A stretch of 64,000 nucleotides of DNA from Angiostrongylus vasorum. Taxonomy: Eukaryota > Nematoda > Chromadorea > Rhabditida > Metastrongylidae. How positions within the stretch are numbered: position 1 is the first letter of the stretch; every line of letters starts with the position of its first letter. The DNA lies in NCBI GenBank assembly GCA_018806985.1, contig JADANN010000437.1:1700501-1764500 (forward strand), written 5' to 3'. The position numbers were made by a program, and so were the translations under genes. Shown one piece after another: positions 36,601 to 51,600 of this stretch. The notes below the pieces were generated by a model that was given only the letters and a program-made list of their open reading frames with translations, ran no database searches and was not told where the DNA came from.

Positions 36601-39600
36601 TGGGCAGTTATTCATAGCATCTTCTTGGTTATGCACCCACAAAATGTTTATGAGAGTGAAGTGAAACACAGTACGATTGAAGAAGGTGAATCGGTAGTCT
36701 CCTTTGCGGAACTATCGTTCATCAGTTGTTTTTTTCACGTTCACTAGTTTTCTTCACAGAAGTGTATCCCTGTACTAGTCAGAGTTGTACTAAATCATAA
36801 ACCAAAATAGTGTTTGTTCAAAATGACGTTAAGAGTAGGCCAGTTTGAAAAACTGGTTAATTACATGTCAAAAAGATCAGATAGTGGATAAGACTCAGTC
36901 CAAATTGGAGCTGCAAAAAGATAGAATTCGATTTAATTGTCCTTGATCGCTCGGGCAACTAATAGCAAGAATCATTTCCGAACGGGAAGAATCTTAACTG
37001 CGTGGCGGCTAATCCACCAAAGCCAGCAGTCTTATTGCGGCTATCTCGAGATCCTAGGAAAAGCCAAGCTCGGCCAGCACCCAACGTTTCAAACAACATG
37101 TATGTGATAACCTCTGATTCCACAGGCTTACTCCATAAGGAACAAATGTTGAAGCCCGAGATATGCGCTATGACTTGTACTTCATCGAGCCTCATTGGAC
37201 GCGTCCGAATGCAGATGATGTGTTCGGTCAGTGCTACTATCCTCCCTTACAAGCGTGGTACCAATTTTTCCGACCCTGTAGACATAGAATAAGGCTCGGA
37301 GAGCTCGCGGCATGGGCTTGAGCGAACGACTACATGTATACTGCAGAACACTTCCAACCACTGCGGTACACGCTGTCCTGGCTAATCCTATCCAAAAGGA
37401 AAAGGCGAAAGCTTTTTTTGGGCTATGTTTACGAAACAGCGACATTAATGGAAGAAATATTAAGCCCACATGCTATGCTTGGACGGGACATCTTATTAAG
37501 TATTCATTACTGCTTAGTTATACGATAAAAGCTCTTAGTGAGTAAAATTCAAATTGTTTCGGTCATTTCTTTTCTACTGACAGAGTTTAGTGGAGTTTTG
37601 TGAATTGGCAAACGTTCTTCAACTCCTCATTCTTTCACTATTTCGCATGCTTCTTACCCTTTTCTTTCAAAACCGAATTATGTCGATTGTTGAGCTGGAA
37701 GATATTTGTAGAAATAAACTGTGACTTATGTTTGAATGCTTTCATAGTAGGTAGCGAGCACAAGAAATGCGTTGAGAGAATTAGAAAGTTTCTTTTCGGG
37801 ACTGTCATGTTCGCACTACGTAATAGATGTGGGGATATTTGGAGTCCACTAGAAGAAACTGATTTCATAAAGCGGTCATGAATGAAACAAAAGGAAACTT
37901 TGTTGATTTTTTTCTATTCATTTCCCACTACAATCTTCACGGTAAGGTTATATGTGAAATCAACAACAATGATGCTGAGATATTCGCAAAACTCCGGTCA
38001 GCAGGTGTATGCGGTGGGGATCGAACATCCCTTTTCGAGAGCTAGCACGTTCACCACTACACCATGCGCGTCCTTCGTTTCGACTTTCCCTCTATTCTCA
38101 AAAAAAAACTGTTTTCTTTATAGAGGTAGCAAGTCAAAGCAACAGTTCCTTGTTGGTCTCTATCGTGGTCTCTCGTCAGTGATCGATCCGGAGAAAAAAG
38201 AGGGAGTTTGCGAACTCAGTCGTCTTTCAAGGTAGTTGCCACTGATTGATTTTTGGGCAGAATTCTTTTAGAAGCAGTTTCTATCGATTTCTTATTCTTT
38301 TTTAATCAACGAGAGATGAAAAAGAAAGCAACGAACGCAATGTTTAGTGGAAATGGCATGGTTTAGGCATAACACTTCCGGATGAAGAAAAATCCAGATC
38401 TCGTCTACTTCGACAGCAGATCGGATTCGTTGATGAGGCATTTTTCATTTATCACCTAAATGAAAAATAAATAAATGGTCTAACTGTGGTTCGAGAAAGC
38501 CGTTAAGAAAGTTCGCGAGCCCAGTGCCGTGAAACTGTTAGTTACCAGAAACATAACTTCTACATAGTTAAATTGAAGCCACGGAGAACACGGGGAAACT
38601 CGCAGCGTTGTATGTTTTGTACACGAAGAAGGCCTTGCTCCTTCACCGCCGCGAGTTAACTAATCCTCTTATCCTTCCGAGTTTGGTAGCAAACTCGTCA
38701 TGGTCCCACATCCTTCCGATCCAAAAGGCATGGTGACACTATAGTGAAGAAGTAGCTTAAGGCATTCTGGAATGACCTTCCTGAGGTTTGGGGAGATAAT
38801 CATGTTTGAACAGCCACCAACGATTATCATGAAGAAGAGAGACATCGTCAATTAGCGGCCGAAATAAACCAAAGAAGAAATTCATGGGATCCAAACAAAA
38901 TGAGATTTGGGGTCGGGTAGGAAAAATCTACTTTTTTAGCAGTTACGAAACTTCTTCAAAATATCAGAACATTTGGGCGGTACAGATTTTTATCAAATTC
39001 TAATTAATCTTTTCACTACACTTTAGGTATCATGACGATATCGGAATGGGTGTGAAATTGGACGAGTTGAAAACCAACACAAAACCGTTTATTCTGACGG
39101 CGGCGGCGCAATCAAATAAGGATACGGTATTTATATTTTTGTGTAGGTTGAGACCAACGTGCAAAAACTATCTATTGACTTTAACTCCGCTACTTTTTTA
39201 TGTAGTGCGCAAGCCGGGAAGGCTCTTATCTTGTATTCTTTCGAGGGAGCGTTAGATAGAACAACAAGGAATTGCTTAGCTTTTATCTTTGTGAAGAGTT
39301 GTTGGAGTCGCCGTGGTTTTTTTTTGTTTATGGATATTCGTTACATTGCTCTAATATTTACCATTGTAATAATATAAATGTGCTGGTGAAAACGATTAAT
39401 AAACGGACCATGTGACTCGTGAAACTTGAAAAAAAGTAGAAAGAATAAAGCTTTCGCTTTCGGCGTTGGTCAATTCCCAAGGGGACGCGTCATGCATTAG
39501 ATTTCATGAAGCGTCGTTGGAGGTGTTTAAATGCATATCTGGCCGTTAAAAAAAAACTCGCGGTGGCCTACCGATCCATGGAGCCAATGGTACTACCTTC

Positions 39601-42600
39601 CCAAGCAGGTCTGCTACCAACTTGCAGAGCCCGGAGTGATGGAGGGCTTGGTAAGCCTGGATGCAGGGATCGACCCATGTGTATTGCAGGGCGCCTCTGA
39701 CCAATGTGCTACACGTCCCTTATGTGGAACCTTACTCGTTGAAAAAGTGGAGTGTTTGCTTACGTGTTCATTCGATTTGCTTCGAGTTTTTTTATTTAAA
39801 GTTTACTTTTTTAGCATGTCCTTTATAGGAGGTAGAATCTGCGTCTGCACTTAGTTTAGGAAGCATTTTATTCTCTTGGAAAGTAAATGTAAACAGAATA
39901 AGATAAAAAACATGTACACTATGATGAGTGAAGAAGATGGTAATGAGAATGGAATCCCTTAGAATTTAGGTCTTATCGTGGTTGTCAAGCGCTAATCGTC
40001 AGCCATTTCTTGTTTTTGGACCAGATGGTTGCGGTAAAGAAGAACTGCTTAAGCACTGTTTTGCCGAAGACAACCAGAGTCAAGTAGCGATTGTCCATTC
40101 AAGCACTCAAAGCCGGTAATACTCAATCTTTTGGTTCTACTTTTATATATTACAAAACTTCGTCTGTAGCGTAGTGTGGTGGGGTTCCAGTAGCGCGTTC
40201 ATCGTTGTCGGTTTCGTAGGTAAGCAGCGCCATTGTTCTCTACGGAATTGCTAAACGCGGTATCGAACCAACGACCATGTTTGCATTACGGTGCGCCTTT
40301 AACAAGTGTCCTGCACGTGCCTTTGGAGAATGCATAACGACCAGTTTTTTTCATTCCATTAGCACTGAAAAGTCGCTTTCATTGTCTGGTCGTATTATTA
40401 TTATTAATTTCCACCCGTCGTATCTAGAGCATCTTCTATGCTGCAATGTTTGCTGCAACACTGTGTGCAGACAAGCAGCGCATCCGGTCGAGTTCTACGA
40501 CCTAAAGACAAACCATGGCTCATCCTCTATCTGAAGAGCATCGATCTTCCTGCACCCGATAAGGTTAGTTAAAGTGATCCATACAGATTTTAAATTTAAA
40601 GATAAATCTTTTCCATCGGAGTTTCGATGAACGCACTTGGTTGGTGGTTCTAGACCGCTACCAGAAGCAGTCAGTCATCTGTCCTTGTAGATCGGAGAAA
40701 GTTTTGCCTGTATCACAGTCTACCATAGATTACCTTTAAAACGAATGCGGTTCCTATTGAGCAACGAAGAAATTACAGTTGTATGGGCTTTCGGACGAAG
40801 ATGTAACTCGTTATCAAGTTCAACCACGAGAATGCTGAGGTATGAGCAAAACTTGGAACCTCAGTTGGGCTTGGAATCCGCTATTGTCCTTACCCAGTTC
40901 TCACGTGTTATCCACCGTATCGATTGAGATCCCTGATTTGTCTTCATGCCCTGCTATGGGAAATGATTAGGCAGTAAATAAAAGTAAGGGCATTGAAATT
41001 GGTTGTTTCGCAGTTCGACTCTTAAAAACTCCAGTCAATCGCGATGAAACGCTAAAGCATTTGTAGGAGGGCGCTGTGAGGGCTGTACGAAGGTATGGGC
41101 GAGTGTCTCGTGTTCGATGACTATGAATTTGGGCATGATTCTGGCTTTCACATCGCAAATCCTTAGGGACGTTTACGACTACTCGGCCTTTTCCAGTACG
41201 GTACGAATGAAATGTTGGCGTTTCTTCATCAACTGCTCACCTACGAAGGCTACTACGACGAACATCTTGACTGGGTAGGACTCGAGAATGTGCAGGTAGA
41301 TGAAAATTTTTCAATGAAAATAGTAATAAGTTTTTGGGATTGAATTAATAGAAAGAAGACACGTAATGTTTTGTTTCTTAAGAAAGAGATCTGCTGCTTA
41401 CTTGGAACATCTCTCGTCAATCATGAAATATGTTCATGCGTAGTGCACTAGAATTATCAGAACTCGTCCCAGCTTTTCGTGATTTATAGTTAACTTCATC
41501 ATTATCAAGTCAAATGAATTTGACTTAGAAGAAAAAATGGTATCTGATGGAGGGTGGTTCTGTCTGGATGAATTGGATTTTTGAATAAAAAAGAAAACAT
41601 CTAAAAAAGAAGATGAAAGGAAGAACGCTTCAGATTGTCGCTTCAATGGCTCCGTCATCGAACCAGTCGTCATCAATTCCTTCACGTCTGATGTCGTTAA
41701 TGAGGACGATCTCCATCAGCTATCCGTCTGAACAGGACTTGAACGCTATCTACTCGGCTTTCTTGATGCCAATTCTGGAGGTAAAAATGAGCTGAATGAC
41801 TGACTTTCTCGTTTTGTTTTACATTCGCGTCGTACTGCAGAACATTATCTTCTGTTAGGTTTATTACAAATACGGCCAAATTATATGCTTTATCTGTTTC
41901 GGATCTTTTGTTATTAGTGGGAAGGAGGGAGTAAATGGCATTTTTGTTCCCTTTTAAATTATTTCTAGCCAAGCTAAGCCGTCTACAACTCCTAGGCCAA
42001 GTGATTAATAGATTCCCTAATGTGCAGAAAATTCATTAGCAAAGCGACGAACGATTTAGGGTCCTCTCGGATCTTCGACTAGAGTCGAAGCAATGGCTTC
42101 AGTGATGGTTCGACTTTATGAGGAAGTTCGTTCAAATTTTCGGCCAACGATTAAAGGTAAATGAGTAATTTAACTTCGAATTTAATAATTCTTGATACTT
42201 ATTGCTCATGCTGTCTTCCTATTGGATACCTGTGGCAAGCGACGACCCATTGCAGACATCTGTAACTAATTCATAGAGCTTAGATCCGATTTTTTTCAGT
42301 ATTTTTTGCAAGATTAATCAATATCTATGTTTCTGTTGGACCAAACGTTAAGATTGCTGTCTGCTCAAGTATTTCTTGCCTAGTAAATATTACTTAGCGT
42401 ATTTCTTCCATCCCAATTGACCCCGACTAAAATGTCTAGTTCGATGATCACTCATCGTTTTAACATTACCAGATACTGTGCACGTAACGAAAAAGAAAAG
42501 CCATTCCACTTTTTTTTCATAACCACGCTCACCAAGATTCCTTAAAAAGGATTATTCATTGAGTAAAACAAGTGCCGAGAAAAGTGGGTAGATTGAACCT

Positions 42601-45600
42601 GAAATCACTTTGTTGTCTTTAAAAAGGAAAAAAGTGAAGTAGTTTTAAAAAAACAGCTTGAAATCATTGAGCTTCACACCTAGTAGAATTAGCTGACCAA
42701 TCATAGGCCACTACATTTTCACACCGCGTGATCTCACAAAGTGGACTATGGGCACGATGCGGTACGAGCTGTCCGATGAGAGGAAAGTGATCGAAGCGAT
42801 CGCATCCGAGTCCAAACGAATTTTCAAGGACAGGTCTTATATCTTTTCCTTCTGAATATAAAATGAACATCAGGCTTTAAGGGACCGTAGGTCTTTTGTA
42901 TTTTACGGCAGTATTACTCAAAAGCGGTTTATTGTCAAATGGTACTTGTGCAAATTAATGGATTCTTGGTGAATTTCAATTTCTTTGGGAACTCGATTGA
43001 AATTTTTGATTTTTGATTAGGCGAGACTTAGAAACCCTCACTAGTCAGGAAGTCGGTGGTAAGGATCTTACTGCAAAGTGATTTCTCTTCCTTTCTATGT
43101 ACACCCCAATAGCGAAGAAGTAGTCAACATGTTAGGTAGTCGGTTTCTGTTCTGTTGGAAATTGGAGATTTCATGAAGTATACTTTGAAAGAAGGAACAA
43201 TTCAGGCGACCGAAACATTTATAAAAAGGCAACTCAGAAAGAGGCTGGTCAAGAATTTTTCAGAGGGCCTTTTGTTGAAATGACTTACGTTTTGCAGATT
43301 TAGCAGTTGAAAATGAAAATTTTTCTCCATGCGGTTCATTCTGCTTCTACAATAACCTGTTTTTGCTGTTTTTTAAAAATTAGTTCATTCTTCTCTTCTG
43401 ACAGCCGAACTTCATTTTCAGGCTCGCCACTGAAGAACATGGTGTGAAATTCGATGACTTACTCGCTTACGTAATACCTGCTGCAAAAAATACGTATAGG
43501 TTGTCCAAAAATTCTTTATTAACCTCCTATTTCACTATGAGACTTATTCATAATCGATACAATTTGTTTACAATTCGAGACATAATATCATGCTGAGGGA
43601 CCTTGAAGCATATTGGTTAGTGACGTCGTGAAATAAACGCGTTGTTTCGAATTCGATCCCTCGTCATGCCTCCCATATCTCCGAGATCAGCAAATTGTAC
43701 CATTCTCTGGAAAAAACCACCTCCAATTTACAAAGGTCATCGATTGCGTAACATGAAGTTCTGGGATCGTGGTAGTATATTAGTCCTAGAATCCCATTTA
43801 GAATCAGCTAGGACAGCCTTCAATAGCTTTCATGAAGAAGAGAAAATCTAAAACCTACTGCCGAATCCATGCTCAAATCCGAAGATCTTCGTTGGCGACA
43901 ATCGCATGACAGCCAAATGAAGAAGTTTTGAGATCCGCAAAATACGTGAACCGGTTCATTGAAGGGAAGAGAAATTATGGTTCAATTATAGAGATCGAGC
44001 TTTATCCTGTATGTTCCATCGTTTTCAGTCAGTTGTCCAACTTATCGCGTGAATCACTCTTGCCAAAGTGGGTGCCATCTTGGAAAATAGTCCTAGTAGT
44101 AAAGCAGCATCAGACTTTCTCTCCTATACACAGGGATCGGCGACTGGTTGTGATGAAGATCCGGAAACGCCTAGCATGGTTATATCGGAATACTAGGAAA
44201 GAACACCCTTTACTAGCGACCACTAGAAGAAACTCTTGGGCACAACTCAAGAACACCAGATCGTCATACGATGATGGGCTTTCCAGATAGGTCGTCGATC
44301 TACCCCAATCTTAATCTGCAAGTACCGCTATCAAAATGGCTTGAATTCGTATAAGAATGGTCTGCAAGTTCGATATCTTCTCGTGGTTTTCCTATTTTTT
44401 TAATAAATTTGTTAACGTTTGATACCGAGCAATAGTGAACCGAAAAACGAGAAGATCAACATAGGTTCTCAATTTAAAAAGCTGTTAAATACGACACAAA
44501 AAACTAGGAAGAGAAGTGTGATGTATAAAAAATTCGAAGAGTAATCTCTTATCTCTAAATTCCTCACTGATAGAACATGCCTTTTTCCAGACCATATTTT
44601 TTGTCACCAACGGGACTGTGATCCCTTCATCGCACAACGTTGTCGGCTTACCACTAATTCCATACTCCAAGAACGATTATCTGGGTTTATTACAGAAAGC
44701 TGTCAGTCGATACGGTAAGATGCTTTGATGTCTGTTATGATGTCGCTCGTTCGAGCTGTTTTCCTACTCAGCTTTTAGAAAACCAAGTAATACACTGAAA
44801 TAAGTTAAACATTAATCTTGAACTTATGGAGTAAAGGACATGCAGCTCACAGGTAAGTAGTGCCTGCAACACACACGCTGTTATTGGTTCGATTAGGCGG
44901 TTCGGGCAAACCAAGTAGTTGGCGATCTTATACCACACCTGTCTTGGAGGGATAAAAACACTGACTTGATACATTTGTGTGCCCGCGCCATCAACTGTAC
45001 AGTGCAAATATACACACAATAACTTTTACGATTCTACGACTTGAGACGAATATGTGTGCGTCTCGTTATAGGATTGATCAACGATGGACGCCTTACTTTT
45101 GATCCTTCATCTCAACCTCTTGGCTTATTGTACTTTGTTCCCGATCACATTAGAGCTATTTTTTTAGAGTTTGAAACAGCCAATTTCTCAAACGTGCTCA
45201 CGGACGAGATGTGCGAATTGTGCGCCAAAGTGGACAGAGCGCTGACAGCACCAGGTTCCCCCCTTTTCTGCGACTTTCTTCCTCATCTTCATTTTTTCCC
45301 TTATCTTTTTCTGAAGCCTTTGCCGGTTTAAGAGAAGCCATTTGATTCGTTCTCATTGAATTTTCACTTCAGAATTGGAATTCCAGTCACTTTTTCTTTG
45401 ATTAAATTCTATTCAAGCAGTAGTCGTTTTTTTCCGGGGAGGCGCTAAAAGATTTTTGATTAGAAAATAAACGGGAAGCAAGGAACTCATTCGCGTATTA
45501 GACTTTAGGAAGCGGTGTATCTTCTTTTAAGTTTTGCGGTGTGTGGGTTTACCGCTGAACATAACGTTAGATATTACGGTTGTTTTTGCAAGGATTGACA

Positions 45601-48600
45601 AAAATGACAAATCTGGAGCTTCGGTCCCTATTGTAGCATCCTTTCATCCTGACCGATTTCTTAGGTGGTTCAGTACTTCTGGCTGGTCGTCCCGGTCTCG
45701 GCAGAGCAGACGCAATTCGGCTTATCGCCAATATGCACGAAATGACAGTGTTCACACCGAGAATCACGCCAAATTACGAACAGAAACAGTTCGATATGGA
45801 GTTAAAAAAATGTTTGTGCTTTTGAATATTCGTGAATCAGTGAAAGAAAAAAGAACATGTGAAGACAGAAATTCGTTCCTTTGCACTTAAGATGTTGATG
45901 AGCGCAAGTTTCCTATTAGCGTCAAATTACTTGCATTTTTTATTCAACAGATATTGAAATTTTACCGACGGAATTTTTTTTCATTTATTCATTTGTTTTT
46001 TTTTCTATTTGATCCGTTTTCACGTCTATTGTGCGGATCCCAGCATTTCTCATATTCGATTCGTTTCCACGCATCCATATTGAACACGAAGATCTTCCAA
46101 CTTTTACGGGTGGCTTCGATTGCTGCTTGAGGATTTCCATTTCATCTTGAATGTTGTAGAGCGCTGGTAGACCAATTTTCCCGGGAGTACTGAGATAGCC
46201 GGACTGAAGCGTTCCCAATTGGATTGCAGAGAGTAATTTTTTCTCAGGCAAGTCCGGTACCAATTTCCCGAACCCTGAGGGATGAGAGGCTTGGTTGGCC
46301 TGGAACGGAATCGAGCTAGCACCATGCTCGTGATGACGGACATCACTACCGCTGTGCCATCCGCCCACAATGAAAATGACTTTCTATTATTTCAGGTATA
46401 GCTCAGCGAACTAGATATACTTTTTAACAATAGCAAAAACTTTTCTTAAGAAATGTCTTAAGGTGCAGAAAATGTAGTAAAATATAAAATGAAAAAAATT
46501 CCACATTGGTTATGAACAGGATTTCCCCCCCGTGATCCATAGAAAAAACGTTGAGGAAAGCAAATGGGGACTTATACTTTTTCTTAACTGAAAGTGGGTT
46601 CACGAAACGAAGAACTCCTTGTATCTGCTGTGTTGGACCGAAATATACATTCTTTATGTAACTATTTTTTTAATTACTGCCCATTGTTTTTTCCATGATA
46701 GGGTATGATGTGAGTTATAACTACAATGCGGCTTAGATATTTGCAAAAGTGCGGACCGCCGGTGTCTGCGGTGAAGATCGAACCCCTTATTACCCTTTCT
46801 GGGAGCCTTAGCTCAACCAGGTTCAATGCTGATTTGTGTTACCCAGATTAATCCCGTTGGCGGGTGACTACTAATAGTACCCATAAAACACGGCTGAGAA
46901 AAGGACGAAACAAAGAACACGTATGATATAGTGGTGAACATGTCAGCCTCCGGAAAGGATAATAGCGAGTTCGACCCCCATCGCAAACACCTGCGTTCTA
47001 GAGTTTTGCAGATATCTCACTACCGTTGTGGCTATAAGTTATTTATTTATAAGTTCGCATTTATTCATCTACACATGCCTATTCATACATGTAAAGGTGC
47101 GCTTGCGTAAACAAATGAAAATTTACTAAAGGTCACTCAAGTCACTGGGCGCGTGTGGCGCAGTGGTCGGAGGCGCCCCCGCAACACACGTGGAGTCGGT
47201 CCTCGCGCCTATGGCCCACCAAGCCTTCCATTCCTCCGGGGTCGGTAAATTGGTACCAGACTTGTCTGGGAGGATAGCAGCACTGGCTCGATACATTCGC
47301 AGGCCACCGCGACTCATTGTAAAAAGCCAGATATGCATTCAATCACCTCCAAACGATACTTAATAAAATCAGATACATGACGCATCCCTCATGGATTGAT
47401 CAACGCCGGGCACTTTGTCCTTTACTCAAGTCATTTAAAGATGTGAGCTTGATATCTAATAAAGAGGTGCTCTTTTTTGACAGTAGGACGACTTTTTTTT
47501 AAAACCTATTTTTTGACAATTTTGTACTGATTTGCTGTCGGCGTCTTCTATGCTTATCATTTCAGGCCATCCAAACGGCTATCTCTAATAATGAGCATGT
47601 CGTATTTCTCCTTGAAGACTATAAAATTCTCCGACCTGAGTTTCTTCAAGCAGTAAATGGCCTCATTTCCAGCGGCGACGTTCCGGGTCTTTTCAGTATT
47701 CAAGTTGGTTGACAGTAATGTTACTGATAGAACTAGATATAAAGTTTCTCTGTAAATATGTCTATCCCTTTTGCCGCGGAAATCATTCCATTGTAATTGA
47801 AGTTTTACATGAGCAAATTTTTCTCACAGGAGCTTGATGCCCTTTCAACAGCGCTACGAGATCAAATGAGCCAGGACGCCTTTCAAGGCGATGTGCAACA
47901 GTACTTCTCACAGAGTAAGTTATGATTTAAGTGTTTTTTTATATCACTTGTTGAAAAGGTGAGACATGACTGTGGATGTTCTCATCATTGTTTTGTGGTC
48001 AGTACTTTCAAAGTTGGGTCTGAATTGGTAGAGGTTATTCTAGTGAGGAAGAAAGCCAACTACTGTCGAATAAACTCAGGCTACTGTCATTCATACCATT
48101 TCTTGATCATATTTTGCCATCGTTAATTTGGCAATGCTTGAGCAATGCCTGATTAACTATCGACTGGATACCAAATCTATGCCGCGAAAGTTTTGTGCTA
48201 GAAAAAAGGGCATCGAAGGAAATGGCTTGATGCCAATGCACTGTGCCCACTGTGCCCACCCATGCATTGAAATCAATGCCTTTTAGGTGTTGTGATTATA
48301 TAAAGGCACCTAATCCGTTATTCTATAAAGTGAGGAGCTTTTCTGCTTTATAACCCTGCGAACTATTATTTTATTATTTTCTTTCTGAAGCGTGATGAGG
48401 CTGGCATGTATTTGCTGCACACTGACCTTTGGATGAATATCGTCCTTTTCAAAGCCGTTTCAGTTCTCCACTTTTTATTCGGAAGTCAAACGACCAAAAT
48501 TTTAGAGGAAAAAAAGTAACACGAACTTTGGACCTAGTTTCTATTTAAATTTTAACAGAAAGAAATGCATCATGAGTAGGAAAAGATAGTCGCGCATTGG

Positions 48601-51600
48601 TTAGAGGTGCTTTGCAATGCACACAGGGTGTTAGGCTCCATGCCTGAGCTACCTAGTTCTCATCTTTCCTTCCAAAGTCGTCGATAAATAGGTACCAGAT
48701 TTTGCTGGGAGGATAGAAATATTGAGATGACATATTGGTATGTCCCCACAAGACATTGTTCGCCCAAGTAGGCTCTCAGTCACCTCTGCGATACTGCGAA
48801 TGGTGCGTGACTCATCTTTCAGGGACTGTCAGCCTCAACGAAGAGAAATCCGTCTACTCTGCGGTAAAAATCTTGATTTTGACTTCTTCGTTAGGATTAT
48901 CGAAGCAGTTAGTCGAATAGTCTGCATGTAAAAACCCTAATGATGCTCCACAGGTCCTAAAAACGGCGAAATCAACTGGAATGTTAACTGAATTGAAGTA
49001 AATTTTCAGCAAACAACATTGCGTCTAACACCTCACTATTCTTACTGTCTTTCGTCTTTTATTTCCGATAGATCTAGAAGTTTTCAGAACTCCGCCGTCG
49101 TTTCTGGACTTCTGGCTACTCATAAACATTTTCGCTGACCAGTGCTAATAATGCGATCTCACCTCTAAAGTTTTTTTAAAATGAAATGAAGTCTCTTTTT
49201 GGTCTTTCACTTTTCGTTCTTTTGTTTTTGCTCGAGTTTGGTGAAAGTAAACTTTTTTCTCAGTACTTTTGCAGAGCAAATCAGTACCGTTTCGGCCTTC
49301 ATGAATGGATATTACTCAGTGTTAATGCAAGGTTGAAAAAAGACTTTGAGAGAAAAAAAAATTTCAATGATTTACGGTTTTTTATCGTATACTCACTCAT
49401 CCTCAAAAACAAAATTGTAATGAAACAGACAAGTATTCCAGGAGTGCGCACACTTCTCCATATCGGTCTTGTCTTGGACACGGATAGTACTGAGTTCGAA
49501 GCGAGAATTACCGAAAATCCAGCTATTTTCAAGCAGTCCAACGTCATTTGGCATGACAGTTGGGGAAGGACAAGCATTCTACAGGTCTGCTTGAGCTCTG
49601 AGAGAATGTGCTCTGATGTGAAGTATGCAAAGAACCTTTTAACTTAACAAAAGAGTTGGTGTACCTTTATCGAACTCCGATTTACAGTGGGAGTTAATCT
49701 CTCTGCTCGCGCAACACAGGGACTTTGAACTTTACGTCCAGACGGTTGCGGGTATATTTATGGTAAAAATTGATGTTAGCTTTGAAGTACCCTATACCTA
49801 AGGCAATAAATTGTTTTTCAATAATTGAAAAGCACCAGTAGCATTCTTATGACGGCGTTTTCGGGAAATGCCTTTATTTGCGCTGGTATCGGCCAGGGCA
49901 TTAAGACCCGAAAAGTTATGTCGCACGTTGTCATCGACATGTTGTCAACCAACCCAAGCAGTGGCAACGAGAACGGATTGAGCTCTTCATTATAGCTTTT
50001 TTCTATCTTCTATATTCATTAGATTGAGCTCTTGGGTATCGACAATCTGCTGGAAGTCTCCATTGGCCCTACTGCTTGCCGAAAGTTCAATGGGTCATTC
50101 CCGCTTAAGCTACTGATGTTTTAGCGATCTGCCTAGGCATGTTTTACCCAACGTTACTATGTTGTGGATAAAATATCGTTCTATCTTTCTTCATCAATAG
50201 ATTAGGGCGCTTAAATTCCTAAACACCTACATGAACTAATTAATAATTTATATCGCAATATGGCGAAGAAGAAACAGAAAATGCATCACCTGAATAAGCC
50301 CCTGCTTCGGAGAAAGTAAAAAGTCGCTTTGCTCTCTGTTTAACTCCTTTTTCTCCACCTAGGGAAACTTGTCACATAGTTTCAACTCAACCTATCGGGA
50401 ATCTTCGAGAATCTATGGGCAATGTGGAGACAGCTGAGTGGTGTAGGACGGCTAATATTCCATAACCGGTTCTTGTGAATATCTCATCGTTCAGAAACAA
50501 ATTGATAGCAGCACATTTGCAGTTATGGGAACTAAAAAAAGCTGAGATAAGGCGTTTTGTTGTATTGATAAGATAAAAGAGATCAAAACGTCGAAATCCC
50601 TATGACTCACGCGGTCGTTCCATCCGTGTTTCATACGACGAGAACTGGTAATGCTCGAAGAATTTTCACAGTAACCATACACAAAAAATATGTGCTAGTT
50701 TTTTTCTAGATCTTTTCAGTGTACTCTGGAACATTCTCGAGTGTTTAAAGCTTTAGAAGGAAAATGACTTGTTTTTTGTTAACATCGGTGGTTAGACTAG
50801 TTTTATCGAACTTCCATGGAAATGAAAATGAAGTAGCTTGAAGGACTTGAAGGACCATTGAAAGGGACACTGTCGCAAATTTATTGCCGATGAGTTTTGA
50901 AGAGGTAGGAAGTACAATTCAGATGCCTTCTCTCGTTTTACAAAAGAAAGGAATGAACGTTACGGAGAACACCACCCAAGCTTTCAGGTATAAATATTTT
51001 CTTTCATTTTTTTTAAGCTTTCGATTTTTTCACTCTCACTGAATAAGATTTTTATGATTTTTTATCTTCCTACTTCTTTTGGATATTCTAAAATTGCTCG
51101 GAATTTCGATGGGATTTCCGCATGACGTCATCCCTTGCTGGTCATGTTTAACGCTCATTTTTTTATTGGTCTTATCCTAATGGCAGTATTTTCTCACTTT
51201 CTCTTCGAGATGTTACCTATTTGTTAGTTTATTCATTCATTCGTTTATTCATTTTTTCATTTCTTTCGTCCACTTTTTTCATCAAACTTTGCAGCCATCT
51301 TGAAACGATTCTACCTCCTGCAGTGCAATCACCGTACAAATTTCAACGTTGTATCGAAAATTACGCCTCGATCTACGAAAAGAAGAAATCCGTCATTGCT
51401 GGGCGATTGGAACGACTTAAGGTGAGATTCGAAGTTTTTCCAGCACCATTTTACTATAAGATAAAGCTAAAGGTGGACAGAGATCTGCATTTTTTAACAC
51501 ATTTGCATAGGGCGGGTGACGCAGTAGTGGTGACACCATTCATCAAGACCATGGTGCTGGTTCGATCCCACCCCGGCTATACCAGGTTCTAATTTCTGTG

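Noticed and set aside
43500..43560. Read-through of exon 44 beyond its donor
   Set aside because: Sequence after gttgtc has no family match and becomes AT-rich intron.
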